Positions 13,561-27,849 of a DNA stretch of 64,000 bases are shown here, piece by piece. This DNA is from Orientallactaga sibirica (Eukaryota > Chordata > Mammalia > Rodentia > Dipodidae). Position 1 is the stretch's first letter. Each line of letters starts with the position of its first letter. The notes under the pieces were generated by a model, which ran no database searches, had not been told where the DNA came from, and worked only from the letters and a program-made list of their open reading frames with translations. Location: assembly GCA_036365145.1 (NCBI GenBank), contig JAEOAD010000034.1, positions 17,947,501-18,011,500 on the forward strand, written 5' to 3'. The position numbers were made by a program, and so were the translations under genes.

Positions 13561-14289
13561 ATTCACCATCACACATACTCTTTGATATTAAAACACAACA
13601 AATGGTAACATTAAACTATAGTTTTATGTAGGGCCAAGAATACAGATATCAGTCCACATACAGAAAGCCTTGTGATTACAATTATTCAGAAATTAAACCT
13701 AGGAAACTGATGCTAAAAATGTGAGCAAGAATAGAGATTTCAAAAGGTAAAGAAAAGCTGTTCAACCTCTAGTCATTTGTCTACTGAGAACTGATTATAA
13801 GCACCTTTATTCAATCCCACTGTCACTTGGCTCATGTTAGTATCTTGAAATTAAACTGTGGTAGGAATATTTACACCATAGAATTTGACCCACACTAATA
13901 AAGTTCACCCCTCACTAACATCCCAGGGGAGCTAATTGTAAACATTCACCAGCCCACAAGTGAACACATTGCATCTGAGTAGACAAAAGAATGATTTTTG
14001 TTATATAACAAGAAAGGATAAATAACATGCTTTTAAATAAATTTTGCTGTCTCCCAAATGCAAACACATAAAACTAAACTTGTAGAAATAAGATTACTTT
14101 CTTGCAACAATAAAATGGATTTACTTGGAAGGTCTTAACTGTCTTATAGAAAAACCAAGATGTTGAAAGTGGCTCTATATGACCTGTGAAGCTACATGTC
14201 TGAACTTGGAATTGGGCAACACCTATTCAGACACATATTAAAATTCTGAAGCATAGCAGAGAATGGTGAGAACAGCTTCTAGAATAAGA

Positions 14290-14480
14290 ATGTCAGGGAT
14301 TAAATACTGAATTTGCCACTCACGAGGATCTTAGGCCAATTAATTAACTTCTCTGCTACAATTTCTCGTGTAAAATGAAGATGATAACAATGTTTCTTGG
14401 AGAAAGTCAGTAGGACTGAAGGAAACAATGCAGGGAAAATTATTGGCACAGCACCTGGGACTCAGAGGTCATTCTGTCCA
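14290..14480 (-). repeat. MIR-type SINE remnant
   Basis: TTAATTAACTTCTCTGCTAC, TGTAAAATGAAGATGATAAC and GGCACAGCACCTGGGACTCA follow the order of an ancient mammalian MIR. Confidence 0.55.
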
Positions 14481-17344
14481 TGCTGGCTTCCATAAGTGCA
14501 TCTATCTAGAAACAGGACCTAGGGAATTGGGGCAGTTGTATGTTCATGCATGAATAGAGATGATAAGAGTTAGAAAAACCAGTGCACCTTTGGACTGATT
14601 ATTCTAAGGTAATAACTGAGTGGAATCCTTTAGACACTGAAATACTCCACCATAGCATATAAGGGATGCTTAAAGAATACTCAGAATACAAAAGGACCAA
14701 AAAATGTATTCTTGAGAGAGCAATTTTCTTCCTGTGGTGTAAGGAAGATGAGTTTTATAAGTATCTCTCAAATATGCTTAGCTATAAAATCATCTTTGAA
14801 AGATAAAAATATACACCTATATGAAGTCCTTCTGTGTTGGGATACACATATCTATTTTTCAAAAAACAACAAAACTAAACAAAACAAATAACCTCTCTAC
14901 TATAATTATAATTTGAAGGCAGCTGGGTTTAGTGAACAATGAATTGAATCTCTGTTCTGAATCTATAAGCAGAAGTTCACAATATCCATACACTTTCTTT
15001 TGAGCAGCGCCTGCTGCAGCATTGAGATCAGTGCTACCTGCAGTCACGGCCTTCCAGGGAGTTTCATTCCAACATTGGTTATGTCTGTCTCCCATAAGAA
15101 CTCTCTTTTTACAAAACCACTCCCATCTCCTCCCCATTAAAGTCTATCCACCATAGTTAGCTTTCTCTTTTAGGGTCATATAGAGTCTATGTAGGACATG
15201 TCAACACATGACTTGGTATCCTGGAAATACTTGGAACATATTCAAGAGAGCCTTGTTAGCCACAAATGCTGCTGCACTACAATGCACTGGCTGTTCTGGT
15301 CAAAGGAGGCCTCCAAGAGGGAAAAAAAAAAAAAAAAAGAGTTTTAGCTAGACACTAAAGGATTGAAAGAATTTGAGAAGATGGAAATTAGATGTTGTGA
15401 CTTGGAAAAGGTCCTTACTTTAGGAAGAAATGTGATTGTAGATCTCCTAACAACATGAAAATATTAGAAATGAGTTAGTCCATATGGCCCTCATGGGGTG
15501 GGGTGGGTAATGTGTTAAAGGTAGACTACTAAATACAAGAACTCAGAAGGCAATTAAAATGGTTTGCTTAGAGGATTTAAGATGTCAAGGGTCACTGGAG
15601 TCAGTCAGTCATAGAGTGGGCACCTAATATTTATAAATCCCCCCTATATATATATATTTGTCAGTATTGCACCTCCATTATCTAACTCTACTCTCCTTTG
15701 TGAAGGTAAGAATCATCATCCCTATCCTGCACTTTTTACATGAGGAGCATGGAAAGAAGCAAATTAATGAGGAAGAATTGATTTTGACTTACGGTTTAAG
15801 AAGGAAGATGTCCATTGTGACTGTTATGGCAACAGTAGCATGGGGCAGCTTGACATATTGTATGCATAGTCAGGAAGCCAAAAGAGGACAGGAAGTGGGG
15901 CCAGTCTATAAAACTACCACCCAGCTAGTCCCCACCTCAAGATCTGTCCTTAGCTGAGAACCAATGTTCAAACACATGAGCCAGAGGGAGACATTTCACA
16001 TTCAAATCACAACACACATGAACCAACTAATGCTTAGAATGGCTATCTGACCTCCTGACAGCTAACTTCAAAAAGTAATAAAACAAAGATTTGGATCCTT
16101 GCTGGCTTGTGTCTAAATCTCAGGTACTTTGAGGTATGTGATTAAACCCTATAAAAAAAAAAAGCAAACATACAGAAAATAGTTATATAGCAGCCCTTTG
16201 CAGAAGAAAATAAGACATATTGATAGAAAACGAGGACAGAGGAAAACAGAAACACACATGAGTGTTCACCAGCACTTATTACCACCTATGATCTTGTTCC
16301 ACTGTCCTTCTGAAGGGAGGTCAGGGCATGCAAGAGAAAATGACTTGTCAGATCATAGGAAGTGAATAAAAGCATGAGAATTGTTGATAATCCCACTGCA
16401 TCCCTTGAACCTACTAAGGTGAGGAGGTTCTTTTCTCAGAAAAGACTGATTTATTTTTTCCTTATAACTGTTGGCCTAGATTGGTCTTTTTTTTTCTCCC
16501 TCTGGCCAAATACAATCATCAGTATGACAAGAATGAGTCTTGGTTAGGGAATCCATTAAAAAAGTTGCACATATTAGGCACTCCCACTCAGGCCTCCTGT
16601 CTCTTCCACTTGGGGCCTTTTTTCAAATTAAATTACCTTCTGTCTGTTGTCACCATGGGTCTCTCTGTAATTCTAGGGCTTGCAGTATTGAGACAAATGA
16701 GTGGAGCTCAAATTGTTGGGTCAGGCCACAGGAGATGACTCAGTTTCTACTTTCTCCCAAAAAGAACAGATTGTGTTTCTGGCCCTGAATGTCTTATCCC
16801 ATGCTTTATAGGACAGAGCTAAAAAGAGGTAGGCTTTCTGTGTCTCCTGCTCCTTAAGTTCTCCTGTAATAAGATCAGAAGTCTCTGTGACAATCAAAAG
16901 AGCAGTGAGAATACAGGGCCCATAGTCTTCTGACTTGTCATTCAGGTCCAGTTTTCCCATTCACTCTGCTGATCACATCACCCTATTGCACTCAGTGTCA
17001 GAGATAAAATTTATGGTTCCCCCACCCCAGGTTTTGCACTGGTGATGAGCATATTTTCCCTTACCTGGCAGAATATAAAAAGTGACTGCTTTATAGTCAT
17101 GTTACTATTTTCAAATTTGTCATTGGGCATGTTTCTGTGTTATATTTTCATATGAGTTCATATTGTACACTAAAGATATTCTGACCCTAATCCCCCACTT
17201 TTCCCAACCTAACCCTTCTTCTCTTGTTAGTTCTTCTAGAGTTTTGCTTGTACTTTCTTTTCATATATGCATATATGGATTTTTGTAATTATATAAAATC
17301 TAGATGCCATATATAAGAAAAAAAACATATGTTTTTCTTTTCAA
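14481..17344. other. No gene seen
   Basis: A-rich run at 15319-15338 and TA run near 15650. Chance frames up to 99 codons. From about 17.0 kb the sequence may already belong to the L1 mosaic that follows. Confidence 0.6.
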
Positions 17345-17495
17345 GCTGTTCAAGAAGAGAGGAATTAACAAGGGAATGTGGTATATACAAATCATGTGAT
17401 TTTTTTCCACCTATACAAAAAAATGAAGTCCTGTCACTTGCAAGATTATGGATATAAATGGAGAGGAGATGACTATATTAAGAAAATATTGTCTC
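17345..17495 (+). mobile_element. LINE-1 fragment, sense
   Basis: AATGTGGTATATACAAATCA, AATGAAGTCCTGTCACTTGC and GGAGATGACTATATTAAG match the end of L1 ORF2 in the sense direction. A segment of overlapping L1 consensus lies in the opposite orientation just to the right. Confidence 0.6.
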
Positions 17496-17499
17496 TTTG

Positions 17500-18515
17500 T
17501 CCTTTATTGTGAATATTAATGAGGTTTAGTAGAGTCATTGCATGTTTGCATATGTTATGAGTCAATCATGTACCTACATCTTTCGTACTTCCAACCCCAA
17601 CAAACCTCAGTTACTGACATATGCCTTCTATTTTAATGTCAATATTAAAAATTAATAATTAATTGACTTATTTCTTTGATTTTTATCTTCCACATGTGAG
17701 AGAGAAATACTTTGTCTTTCTTTGTCTGTCTTACTCTGTTTAATGTGATGCCTCCCCCTTTTTGACATGTTTTGCTGCAATTGACAAGAGTCTATTCCTC
17801 TTTACAACTGAATAGTAAGTACTCCATTGTGTATACATATCACATTTCCTTATCATTCACTATGGACATCTAGGCTGGTTCCACTGTGAACAGGGCCACA
17901 ACAAGCATGAATGTACAGGTTTTCAGTGGTATGCTGACTTGGATTCCTTTAGGAATTCCTGGCTGGATTATCTGATAGTTCTATTTTTAGGGCTTTTCAG
18001 GAACTGATTTCCATAGTAACTTATTTGATTTCTCTTTCCATCATCAGTATATAATGTTTCTCTTTACATCCTCAGCAGTATTTGTTTGTTGTTGGCTTGT
18101 TTGTGCTTTATTTAGTTATTATTTGCTATACTGACTGGGGTGAAATGGGAGCTCAATGCAGTCTTCATTTTCAGTCCTCTGATGGATAATTACCTTGAAC
18201 ATATTTGAACATTTGTGTTCCTTCTTTTGAGAAGTTTTCTTTCAGTCCATTTGCCTGTTTTTAAAAAAATGAGTTGGATTTTATTATCTTTAACTTTTTG
18301 GCATTCATTATATAATTTAGATATCAACTCTGTCAGATGAATTGCAGTACTTCTTCATTCTATTCATTATTACCTCTGGGTTTTATAGTTTGATGAAACA
18401 CTATTAATTTTTGCTTTTCATTTTCAATGATTTTAGTGTCCTGTTCAGAAAATCATTGTCTGCACCAACATTTTGAAGTGTTTCTCAGTTTGAGATATAA
18501 TAGGAAAATCTTTTC
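17500..18515 (-). mobile_element. LINE-1 3' end and ORF2 tail, antisense
   Basis: The antisense L1 landmarks are in order: TATCTTCCACATGTGAGAGA, TACTCCATTGTGTATACATA, CTGACTGGGGTGAAATGGGA, TTCTTTTGAGAAGTTTTCTT and TCAACTCTGTCAGATGAATT. Diverged with many lesions; no open frame. Confidence 0.78.
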
Positions 18516-18904
18516 TCTGCTTTGTTATGTTTTGTTATGTTGTTCTGTATTACGGTGTCACAGAGTCTCAATACATAGCCTTAGCTGGTCTGAAACACTG
18601 AACAGGGCAGTGGGGGAAGAGGATGAATAAAAGCAAAGAATGTATGGAAGGGCCATAATAAAACTATTATTATCTATATTAATATAAAAGTAAAATTAAA
18701 CTCACTATAATTTGTCTGAATATTGTAACTATCAAGACTAATGTCCACTCCTATAAAGACTTAGAAGGTGGATAGCACAGTCTTTGAATGTATTTGTATT
18801 TGTAAAATTAATGCCATTTTTATCTCTCACTATTTTCAATCAACATTAGAATAGAGCAAGGTAGTCACTCAGCTAATTTTTTCATTTTTTTTCATTTTTT
18901 TAAA

Positions 18905-19105
18905 TTTTAGAGACAGAGAGAAAGAGGAAGAGAGAGAGAGAGAGAGAGAGAGAATAGGTCCAGCAGGGCCTCCAGCCACTGCAAATGAACACCAGACACA
19001 TGTGCCACCTTGTGCATCTGGCTTACATGGATCCTTGGGAATCCAACGTGCATCCTTTGGCTTTGTAGGCAAACACCTTATCTGCTAAGCCATCTCTCCA
19101 GCTCA
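18905..19105 (-). mobile_element. DIP-like SINE
   Basis: Reverse orientation: an A-rich tail (T on plus) with an (AG)n stretch, CCACTGCAAATGAACACCAG, and the head GCTAAGCCATCTCTCCAGCT at the right end. Confidence 0.92.
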
Positions 19106-22100
19106 GCAAATGCTTTTTAAGTTAAATGAAACTCTACTTCCTAAAAGTAAAGGCACACTAGAGATTAAGTCTGGTTTCATATTAGTTTAAATTGTGGTTT
19201 TAATACCTCTGGATTTGTAAGAGGCTCGGGCTGGATTTTTCTCTGCTCAGTGTCTTAGTTTTCTATCTGCAGAATGGAGAAAATGAGTTAATTCACATAC
19301 CCTTTGAAAGAAGCTCCACACAGATGTGAGCTATGATCACCCACTGACTACCAGGTGATCCAAAGCACTCTGCACATACCTTGAGGGTTGTATACACTGC
19401 AATGATCCTTATCTGCTTAGGTAGACCTTCACCCTCTTAAGCATGGATGGCATGTTTTATCAAGGTTTTATAGCGTCTGTAGTGGCAGAAAGCATACTGA
19501 AGGCTTTTGCATGAGTAATCATACCTTTTTATGCTATCCAAGTTATGAGCATCAAGAAGGCTCCCACAAAGCCCAAATCTCCGTACCAGTGCAGCTATCA
19601 TAAGGAATGTTGTGGATCATTTCATTTCTTGGATTTTACATTGTCTTTTCAGACCAACTTGCATCTCCTTGGGGCAAGAAATACTTGTGTCTTCTCTCTG
19701 TGTCTTTTCCAACCTTCTGTAGCATTTTGCAATGGAAAAATAATCTCTGCTTGCTGGCATGGTAGCTGATAATTTCTAAATGATGTATTCCATTCAACTT
19801 GACTGCCTGCTCCAGGGAAGCAAAAGTGCCATGTCATGATTCTTTGACTTCTTGGCATGAAAATAGGGGAAGTAAAAAATTACACAACCCTATTATGTAA
19901 CTGCCAGTAATATTACAGCCAATGAGATATTTATTTAACCATGGCTCCCCTGCTCCAATGTTGAAATAGACTGAAATGTTTGCCAATTTCTTGAAAGGGT
20001 GGAGTCACCTCAATTCCCAGAAAGTTTTAAAATAAAACAAATAACTCAAATTAATTTTGGCTGTGTTAGAACTTCCTCAGTGTCACACAGAAAGTTTAGA
20101 TCCACACCAGGGTTAGAATTAGGGAATCTTCTCCACTTCATAATAAAAGCACATGAAGAAGTCTTTATTGTTTTTGAGTGACTGCTTAATAGTACTGTGG
20201 TGAGTACTTTGCATAAGCACTCCATATATTATACTGAACTGATAGTAGTACTTAGAATAAGCACTCAATAATATTACTCTGAGCTGATAAGTGATCAAAT
20301 GAGGTCATGGGTATGACAAATGACTGCCAGGAGTAGATGGCACCAAATAATTGCAGCTATACAAAAAACTTTCTACAACACTCTCCCTTTCCTTGACTCT
20401 GTGCTATAGATAGACTCTTCCATTTGCTTTTTCTCAGATCTGTTCTTTCACTTATACTTCTCTTTAATAGTTCCTTGTCCTCATCCTCTGTCATGACTCA
20501 TTGAGCTATTCTTTTCAACATGTCTACCTGTAATAGCACCTTCTTAATAAAGCCTTCCCCTTGTCCTTATATGTCAGAGCAGTGTGTGTATATGTGTATG
20601 TGTGTGCACCTGCACATGTGGGCATGCATGTGTACACCTCCCTTGTCAAAATGAATTACACACAACCTTGGGGCCATGATTTCCTACATAGACAGAGAAG
20701 CTTCTCCATAAACATTAGATGTCAGGATGAGCAAGTGAAGGAAAGTTCCTAGAAGAAAAAAGAAAGTCAGAACTTTACATCAAGAAATTGATGTGTCAAC
20801 GAATGTGAGTGGCAGACATGTCCATTTAAAGAAGAAGCAAGCAAGACAGACCCTGTGAGACATAGGGTGGAATATACACCTGCCTCACTCTTAGAGGTTG
20901 TATCCTATCCTGCAAATTAGAAGGAAAGGCATATTCAGTGCCACATGTAAAAGCAGATAGAAAGGGAAGGAAAACAACAAAGAGCAAATGAGCACAGAAA
21001 ATAAGGAAGTTGGAACTCTGATGGCTCAAGGAAGTTAGATGCAGAGGATTAGTCCAGGAGAAACAGCGAGAGTGCAAGAGACACAGAGAAGACAGACACA
21101 TACGTCCATACACAGTACACACAGAAAGAGAGAGGGTGATGCTAAGAGGTAAAGAAAGGATGGTGGTGACATATAGAAAGGGAATAGAATTGAACTTCAG
21201 ATAGTTGGAAGGGTTTCCTTCAAAACTGTCTCGGGGGCTGCCAGGGCAGAGGGCAGGACTGAGACAGGAATGTGCAGCAGGCAAGAGGGGAAGAATGGCT
21301 TTGGGATAGCTTCAAAAGGAAGTACCTGCGAGTCCTAGCAGCCTGGCCAAAAAGTGCACGTTGTATAACTGTTTGCAGAGGCATATGGAAGAAGGAAGAC
21401 AGCAGTCCTGCAATGATATAGGGGACAATCATGGATGACATTTTAAGAAAGAAAGCAGAAGGAAGAGGGATCCAGAGCCCTCTGCTATTACCAAACTCTG
21501 CTGGTAAAATTTATGCAGAGTTTACTCTGAGCTGACAGAAATTCACAGATGGTGAGAGGCACAAGAGGTCATATGGTGCCTCCATAGCTAGCCGTGTAGG
21601 AGCCTGTGATATATCACTTTAAATGTCAAGTGTAGGAAATGAGAAGGATAATTGCAAGCATTAGTCCAAGAAGTGCTAGGATTTAGGCAAACTACATTTC
21701 TCTCCTTTAAGATTATTCAAATTGGCTAAGTATACAAAGTGCTAAACTAGAAGAGAACCTCATAAAACTGACACATGAGATTAATTTAAAAACTTTAAAA
21801 ATACATGCATATGCATGAGTAAAGGTATTCTTGGAATTATAAAATTTGGCAGAAAATTTTCCTTCATGGTGATTTTGACCCAGTTTAATATCTCCATGCA
21901 CTCCCCTGAACCATGAATCCTTGGTCTGATTTGATTCTCAAAGCTGACACACACACCCACTTGGCTGAATAAACATTCTCACGCCACAAACAAACAGACC
22001 ATGAGATGAAGAGATCTAGGGACTTGCCTTTACTGGGTGGCCTCAGTTCACCATCCATTAATCTTAAGTCTAGCTTCCATAATCGTTCACCTACTGACTT

Positions 22101-23371
22101 AACTGAATCCTTGTCAGAAATTGAGAAAAATAGGTAAATTATTAATACGGGAATAAATCTCTACTTGCTGGATGAATCTCCTATTTTTTTTTTTCATGGC
22201 TCCTTTGATTTAACAGGCTAGAACCACATGTGAAGGATGCTGGGCTATCTTCATTGGTGAGGTCCTCCTCGAATGGTAGAATACAATTGCTTATAGTAGG
22301 TCTTTGCTTCAGCCCTGGATTTTTTGAGGAAACACTCACTAGAACTGAATATGCTAAAATGTCAGAGAGGTGACCTGAACCTTAGCAGGCCATTTGGTTC
22401 ATTTTTTTTTTTCCAATTTGACAATTTCTCTGATAGAATCTGCGTGTTCTGCATCTCATCAGTTCACCTTGTTCTCAGTTTTCTTTTACCTTTAATAGGA
22501 ACTTTATAAACATAAATACATTTTCAAAGATATCATTAATTAATAACTATTCATAACAGAAGGAACCATGAAAACAATCACATTAAAAGTAATACATTCA
22601 TCACATTTACTCTGCAAAATAGTGATTCTAGCTCAGGTTGCAAATTTGCAAGTAGGATTCTGTGGCAGACCTTCACCTGACTTCAACCTCCCTGTACTTG
22701 GTGATTCTTAGACCACAGCCAATGCAGCAGAAGATGATGCTAAGAAAAGACTCAGCAAGGCCCTGCAGTAAGCTGAGCACAGTAATAGCTGGGGATTCAT
22801 CCCTGTAGTTAATTTCAAAAGTGCTCTTTTCAAGTAGGAAGTTTCTACAGCATGTATTTCCCACTGGGGAAAATAGACTGCTCTAGAAGGCTAGGGGGTA
22901 TAAACTGAAAGGCCCAAACTACTGAATTGTAACTGTTAGTACTCACTGCCCTACACCCCAACCCACAGGAATGAAAGAAGGGTTCCCAGGAAGACGGACA
23001 ATAGTATATTGAGTCTTCACAGGAGATCCTGAGAAAACCATCTAGTGAATCTTCAAAGTCCATTTCAAGGTGAATACTAGGTTTGTAAATGGGAGTTGAG
23101 TTAGATTTTAATATGATTTGAGTCAATAAATCAGAGAAATAAAATTGACAAGAAATGCCTCAGAGCATTCATGGAAAGCTATGACGTTTTTCTGGCATAA
23201 CGTTTTGTTTGGTCACAGTTACCAAGGGAGATATAGAAAGGAATTGCAACATACTTAGTAGAAACTAAGGAAAGTCAAATAATTGTCAGGTTAGATATAG
23301 GAAGGTCAGATAAAACGAATGAGATTCTCTACAATCAATCTAATCTGATATGATTGGAAAGAATATTTGGG
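19106..23371. other. No gene seen; includes a purine-rich stretch
   Basis: 20.8-21.5 kb is purine-rich on the plus strand and yields the second-longest frame of the window (152 codons, minus), which is Ser/Leu-rich and without domains. 19.22-19.29 kb and 20.4-20.55 kb have faint MIR/L2-like text. Confidence 0.6.
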
Positions 23372-23745
23372 GAGCTGGGGAGATAGCCCAGTGGTTAAAG
23401 TGTTTGTATTACAAGCATGAGGAACTGAATTTAATCCTCAGTACCCACATAAAATGCCCAACATGGTAGTTCATTCCTGTAATCACAACACTGGGGAGGC
23501 AGACACACAAAAAAAAAAAAAAAAAAAAAAAATTCGTGTTTGCTGCCTAGCCATTTCAGCTTAATTGGTGAGCTCCAGGCAAATGTGAGACTCTTTCTCA
23601 CAAAGAAGTAGACAGCATGCCTGAGGATCACACTCAAAGTTGTCCTCCGGCCTCTTCTATACTGCACACACAAATTACACATGCACCCACACACATATGT
23701 ACCCACACACATGCACACAACGCACACACAAAGAGAATAATAAAT
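23372..23745 (+). mobile_element. B4-like tRNA/B1 fusion SINE with A-run and CA-rich tail
   Basis: tRNA-like head (GGAGATAGCCCAGTGGTTAAAG), a B1-like CCTGTAATCACAACACTGGG middle, a 29-nt A run, then AATTGGTGAGCTCCAGGCAA and a CA-rich end. The internal A run may be a later insertion or slippage. Confidence 0.7.
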
Positions 23746-24074
23746 GGTACAGTATAAAAGAATATAAAATTATCTGATAAGTGAAATGTCCCCTTTTCTT
23801 TAACAAAAAAAGATCACATATTCTACCCTATTGACCATGCTTTGGCTGTCATGAATTTTAGCAATAAATTGTGAGAACAAAGCCAATAACAATATTAAAC
23901 AGGGCATATATCACGCTCTGTTTTCTATTAAAACAGCCATTAGATCTTTCTGTACATAAAAATTACATGGAGCCCTAGGGTTGTAACACAGGCTACTGTC
24001 TGGCTAAATGCATATATTATGCTCACCAAACTGCCCAACAAGCATTTGTCTTAATGTTCATGCCCATATATTAA

Positions 24075-24530
24075 TGCTTCTCTCATTTTTGGTTAGAGAA
24101 GCTTCTCTTTTCAAATGGCAGTGACTTCTGGGATGACTCAAAAGGCAACATAGTGTTGAGAAGAAGTGACCGAGGAGTGCTCAGAACTAAAACATCTCTA
24201 TTACACCCTCCAAGGATCAGTGTCCATTGTGGAAGAAGTGACATGAAGAATGTAAGAGCCAAAGGAAGGGTAGGACTCCATACAATGCACTCTTCCAGGC
24301 ACAAAATGGCCTGTATATCCATGACATCACAGTGCCTGGCACCACCTACACAAGACCAGTATAATAGGAGGAAAAGATATTGACATCAAAATAAAAGAGA
24401 CACTGATTGAGAGGGTTATGGGATATGATGGAGAGTGGAATTGTGAAGGGAAAAGTGCAGGAAGGAGAGAATTATCATAGTTTATGGTCTATAGTTATGG
24501 AAGTTGTCAATAATAAAATAAATTAAAAAG
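24075..24530 (+). mobile_element. LINE-1 3' end, sense (Lx-like)
   Basis: CACAAAATGGCCTGTATATCC, ATGACATCACAGTGCCTGGC and the terminal TTATGGAAGTTGTCAATAAT followed by A-rich sequence resemble the last part of rodent L1 3' ends. A predicted 76-79 aa open frame here is incidental. Confidence 0.5.
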
Positions 24531-25889
24531 TTACATGGAGAATATTTTAAAGTTAGAATCCAAAACTCTGATTCTGAATCATGATTTCTAGAAAGAAACA
24601 TCATAGAGATAGCAGATGACAGAGATGATTATGAATTATTGACAAATAGATAAAAGCTACACAGAAAGATAGATTAATAATTAGAATTCTCAATTGATTC
24701 TTATGCCAAACACTTGTTTAAAAGTCAGAATTTGAAAAGTGATAAATTGTGTAATATTTTCCCATTTATATTTTTATTAATTCTGTTATAAGATCTTAAT
24801 TTAAAGCTTCCTGATGGCTTTGATAAAAATAAAATAAAAAAATGGCCAGGAGTGTAAGACCTGTAAAGTAAGCATAACAACAAACACACATGATCAGAAG
24901 AAACTGCATTGTTTTGTGAAACTTTAAGACTGCAGAACAGAAAAGACTTTTCTAGACTTTGAAGAGGGACTTTTGTTTCCTTAAAGAAGGGAATTCAAGA
25001 TAGTGTCCTGTAATTTTTATTTATCACTAATTTCTACATAAAGCCTTCCAAAAAGAGTACATTCCTCTCTGTGGAGGTGGGAAAACCTCCAAGAAAGGAT
25101 CTACAACAAAGCTGAATTCTAAGAAGGAAATGGGCCATGAAATCCTATATTTCACTCAGGACCTGAGAAGATGGAAGAACAATGTTCTGGGAAAGATTCG
25201 GGGTGAGTTACCTCAGGTCAGTTATGTCTTCATAGTCAAGGATAAAGGGGTGTTTTTAATTTGATACAAGAGCTCAAGTTGACAGCTGACATGGTGAAAT
25301 AGTTTTTTTAGGCACAAACACCACAATCCTTTCTCCTAAACACAGGTTTAATTTTCAATGAAACACTTTTCACATAAACACCATGTTGTTTCTAAACCCT
25401 TATTGTCATTCTCAGAATTGCTTGCAGCCTTTCAGAAACCCATTATTTTATAATTATAATCAAGACTATTAGGACAGGACAATTTGTGCCAGAAAGCACA
25501 TTTACACTCAGCCTTGTCACTTAGCACTGTCACAGGAGGGATTATCTCTATTTCTGTAGAAATCAAGGAAAGTAACACACTCTGCCTTTTAAACTTTCAA
25601 TTTCTAGATGTTATGGGAATTACTGACCTTGTCCAAATGACACTCCTATCAGTGCTCTGACTACCCCTGGCAGAATAACCCAAAATACTACAACAAACCA
25701 TCACATAGTGGGAAGCAAGCATCCCTGGGAGTGAAACCAATTTGGATTCTGCCCTTTCCAATTAGACAATTCACTATTTACTCTCAGCTTCTTTATACAC
25801 AAATGACAAAACCACCAACACTTGTATCAAATGATTATTTAAATACTTAACTTAGAACAGTCCCAAACATATATCAAAAGAATACAATT
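24531..25889. other. No gene seen
   Basis: AT-rich sequence without recognisable repeats or frames of interest. Confidence 0.6.
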
Positions 25890-26365
25890 TTTTTCATTAA
25901 AAAAATTTTTATTTTATTTTATTTTTATTAGTTATGTACATACTCAGTGTGTAAATAGCACATGTTGGTACCATCCTTACCCTCATCCCTGCTCCCCCCA
26001 CCCCAAAAGGACCCTCCTGGTTGGGGATGCCAGTTATCCCCATGGGGATTATGGGTCATGAATTGTGGGGATAGCCATCGGTTATGGGGAAGAGGCAATG
26101 TCTCTATCCTAATGTCCCAACTTGTGGCTCTAACAATCTTTCTACCCCCTCTTCCCAGAATTTTCCTGAGCCATGTTGGGTTCCTTTTAGGTCTACTTCA
26201 GTGATGAGGTCTTGGGAGCCTCTGTGTCTCTGGATATCTGGTTTAGTAGGAGTTGAGTGTTCTCTATTTCTATCTCCTTCACCCCTGTGCTGATATCAGG
26301 TTCACAAAGAAAGCAGCACTCTTTCTCATTTCCCCAATTACTCTATGGTTTCAGCTGGGTCCCTC
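25890..26365 (-). mobile_element. LINE-1 3'UTR, antisense, lineage-type
   Basis: A T-rich start, then ACATGTTGGTACCATCCTTA, TGGGTCATGAATTGTGGGG, GTCTACTTCAGTGATGAGGT and TATCTCCTTCACCCCTGTGC. The same ordered blocks occur at 31117-31600, so both are copies of one L1 3'UTR. Confidence 0.7.
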
Positions 26366-27849
26366 ATGAGAAAACAAATTTAAACTTACTATTATAATTA
26401 TCAATTTCTAATAAGCTATGTGGCATAGGTCAGGCTATTCATCTTCTCTGGACATCTGATTAATCATTACTAAAATGAAGAAAGGAGCCCCAAACCCAGA
26501 GAGGAGTGGCAATCAGATGAGAATGGAAGGTGTTTTTGATCAACTAACTCACTCCACAGCTTTCACTTTGAGCTGAGAAGTTTGGTTATCATCAGTGACC
26601 TGGGATGTATGATCCTACTTCTACCATATAGGAAGTACTAAGCTTCTGAAAGTTCACCTATAACCTATGAGTTTAATTACAATCTGTGATGCCCATCGGG
26701 AAGTCAGACTAATGAGTGACATAGTAGAGCAACCTAAGGGTGTTATTTAAAGAAATAGCATCCCCTCACATGCATGGGGTTTCCCTTGTTACAGATCTTT
26801 CATTTCATCCAGCATGAAGTATATTTCTCCAAGATCTTATGTAATTATATTAATAAAATAAATAGTGGGCATAATAATTCTATTTGGTTAATATCAATTA
26901 AAATTATTGTGGAGAAGCAGGAGGTTTGTTCACTTTTATGGGAGTATGGACTTCTTGACTTTGTAGAACGCTTTGAAGTCTTAACATTGGAGGATATAGA
27001 CTACCAACTTAATCTCAGTGCTGTCATTCTTGAATAGAACATGTTACAGACATCATATTGTGTTGGTTAGGGGACACTAAGAGTCAATCTTGTTTGTAAA
27101 TCAGAAATAATGTAACATCTTCCTTATTTCTTGCTGAGACAAATAGGGTAGGACAACAAAAAAGCCTTTACACCAAATGATTGATTAAAAATTGCTATTA
27201 GAGTATTGTGGCTGGGTGAGGTACACCACAAGGTAATGTTACTCATCTGATGTATGGGAACTTGAGCCTTGAGGCTCTTGGATGGCTTGCCAGTCATCAC
27301 ACAGGTAAAGTAAGGACTCAGACAAGACCGCAGTTCCACCCTGCAAGGAAGTTCCATTGTGTCATAATCCGGACCCCATTATACATGTAAAAGTACAGCT
27401 TTTGTCCCATATAAATTCTGGAAGCAGCATCTTTTGATTCAATATGAATTTCAGAGGTGGGACCCTGCCTTGACTCTCCACTCTCCCTGTGTTTCGACTT
27501 GACTCCATGTTGGACCACACTGGTGAGAACTCCTGCCTTAGGGATTCTAAAGATTTTAGTTCAGTAAATCAACTTCATGCTAGGCTTGGGGTCCTTCTTA
27601 TTCTTATAATTGCCAGTTCAAGCAAGTGTGACCCTCCACTTCTCTTTATGTGTTGTACAAGAAAGAATGACTGTTGCTATTCTGGTAAGCAAACTGAAAT
27701 TAGATAGGTTTTGAAGCCTGCTCACCACTATATTGTGAACTTGTGGCATAGCCAAAAGTCTAGTTTCTTCATTCTATTTGCTAGCTAGAAGAGCAGCTAA
27801 ATAAAGGAACTTCTTTTAACATAACATAACATTTTTAAGTTTTACCTCT
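26366..27849. other. No gene seen
   Basis: Chance frames up to 87 codons; no repeat recognised. Confidence 0.6.

Noticed and set aside
20826..21284. 152-codon minus-strand open frame, second longest in the window
   Set aside because: The frame arises from a purine-rich plus strand giving a Ser/Leu-rich product with no domain or splice context. Likely chance.
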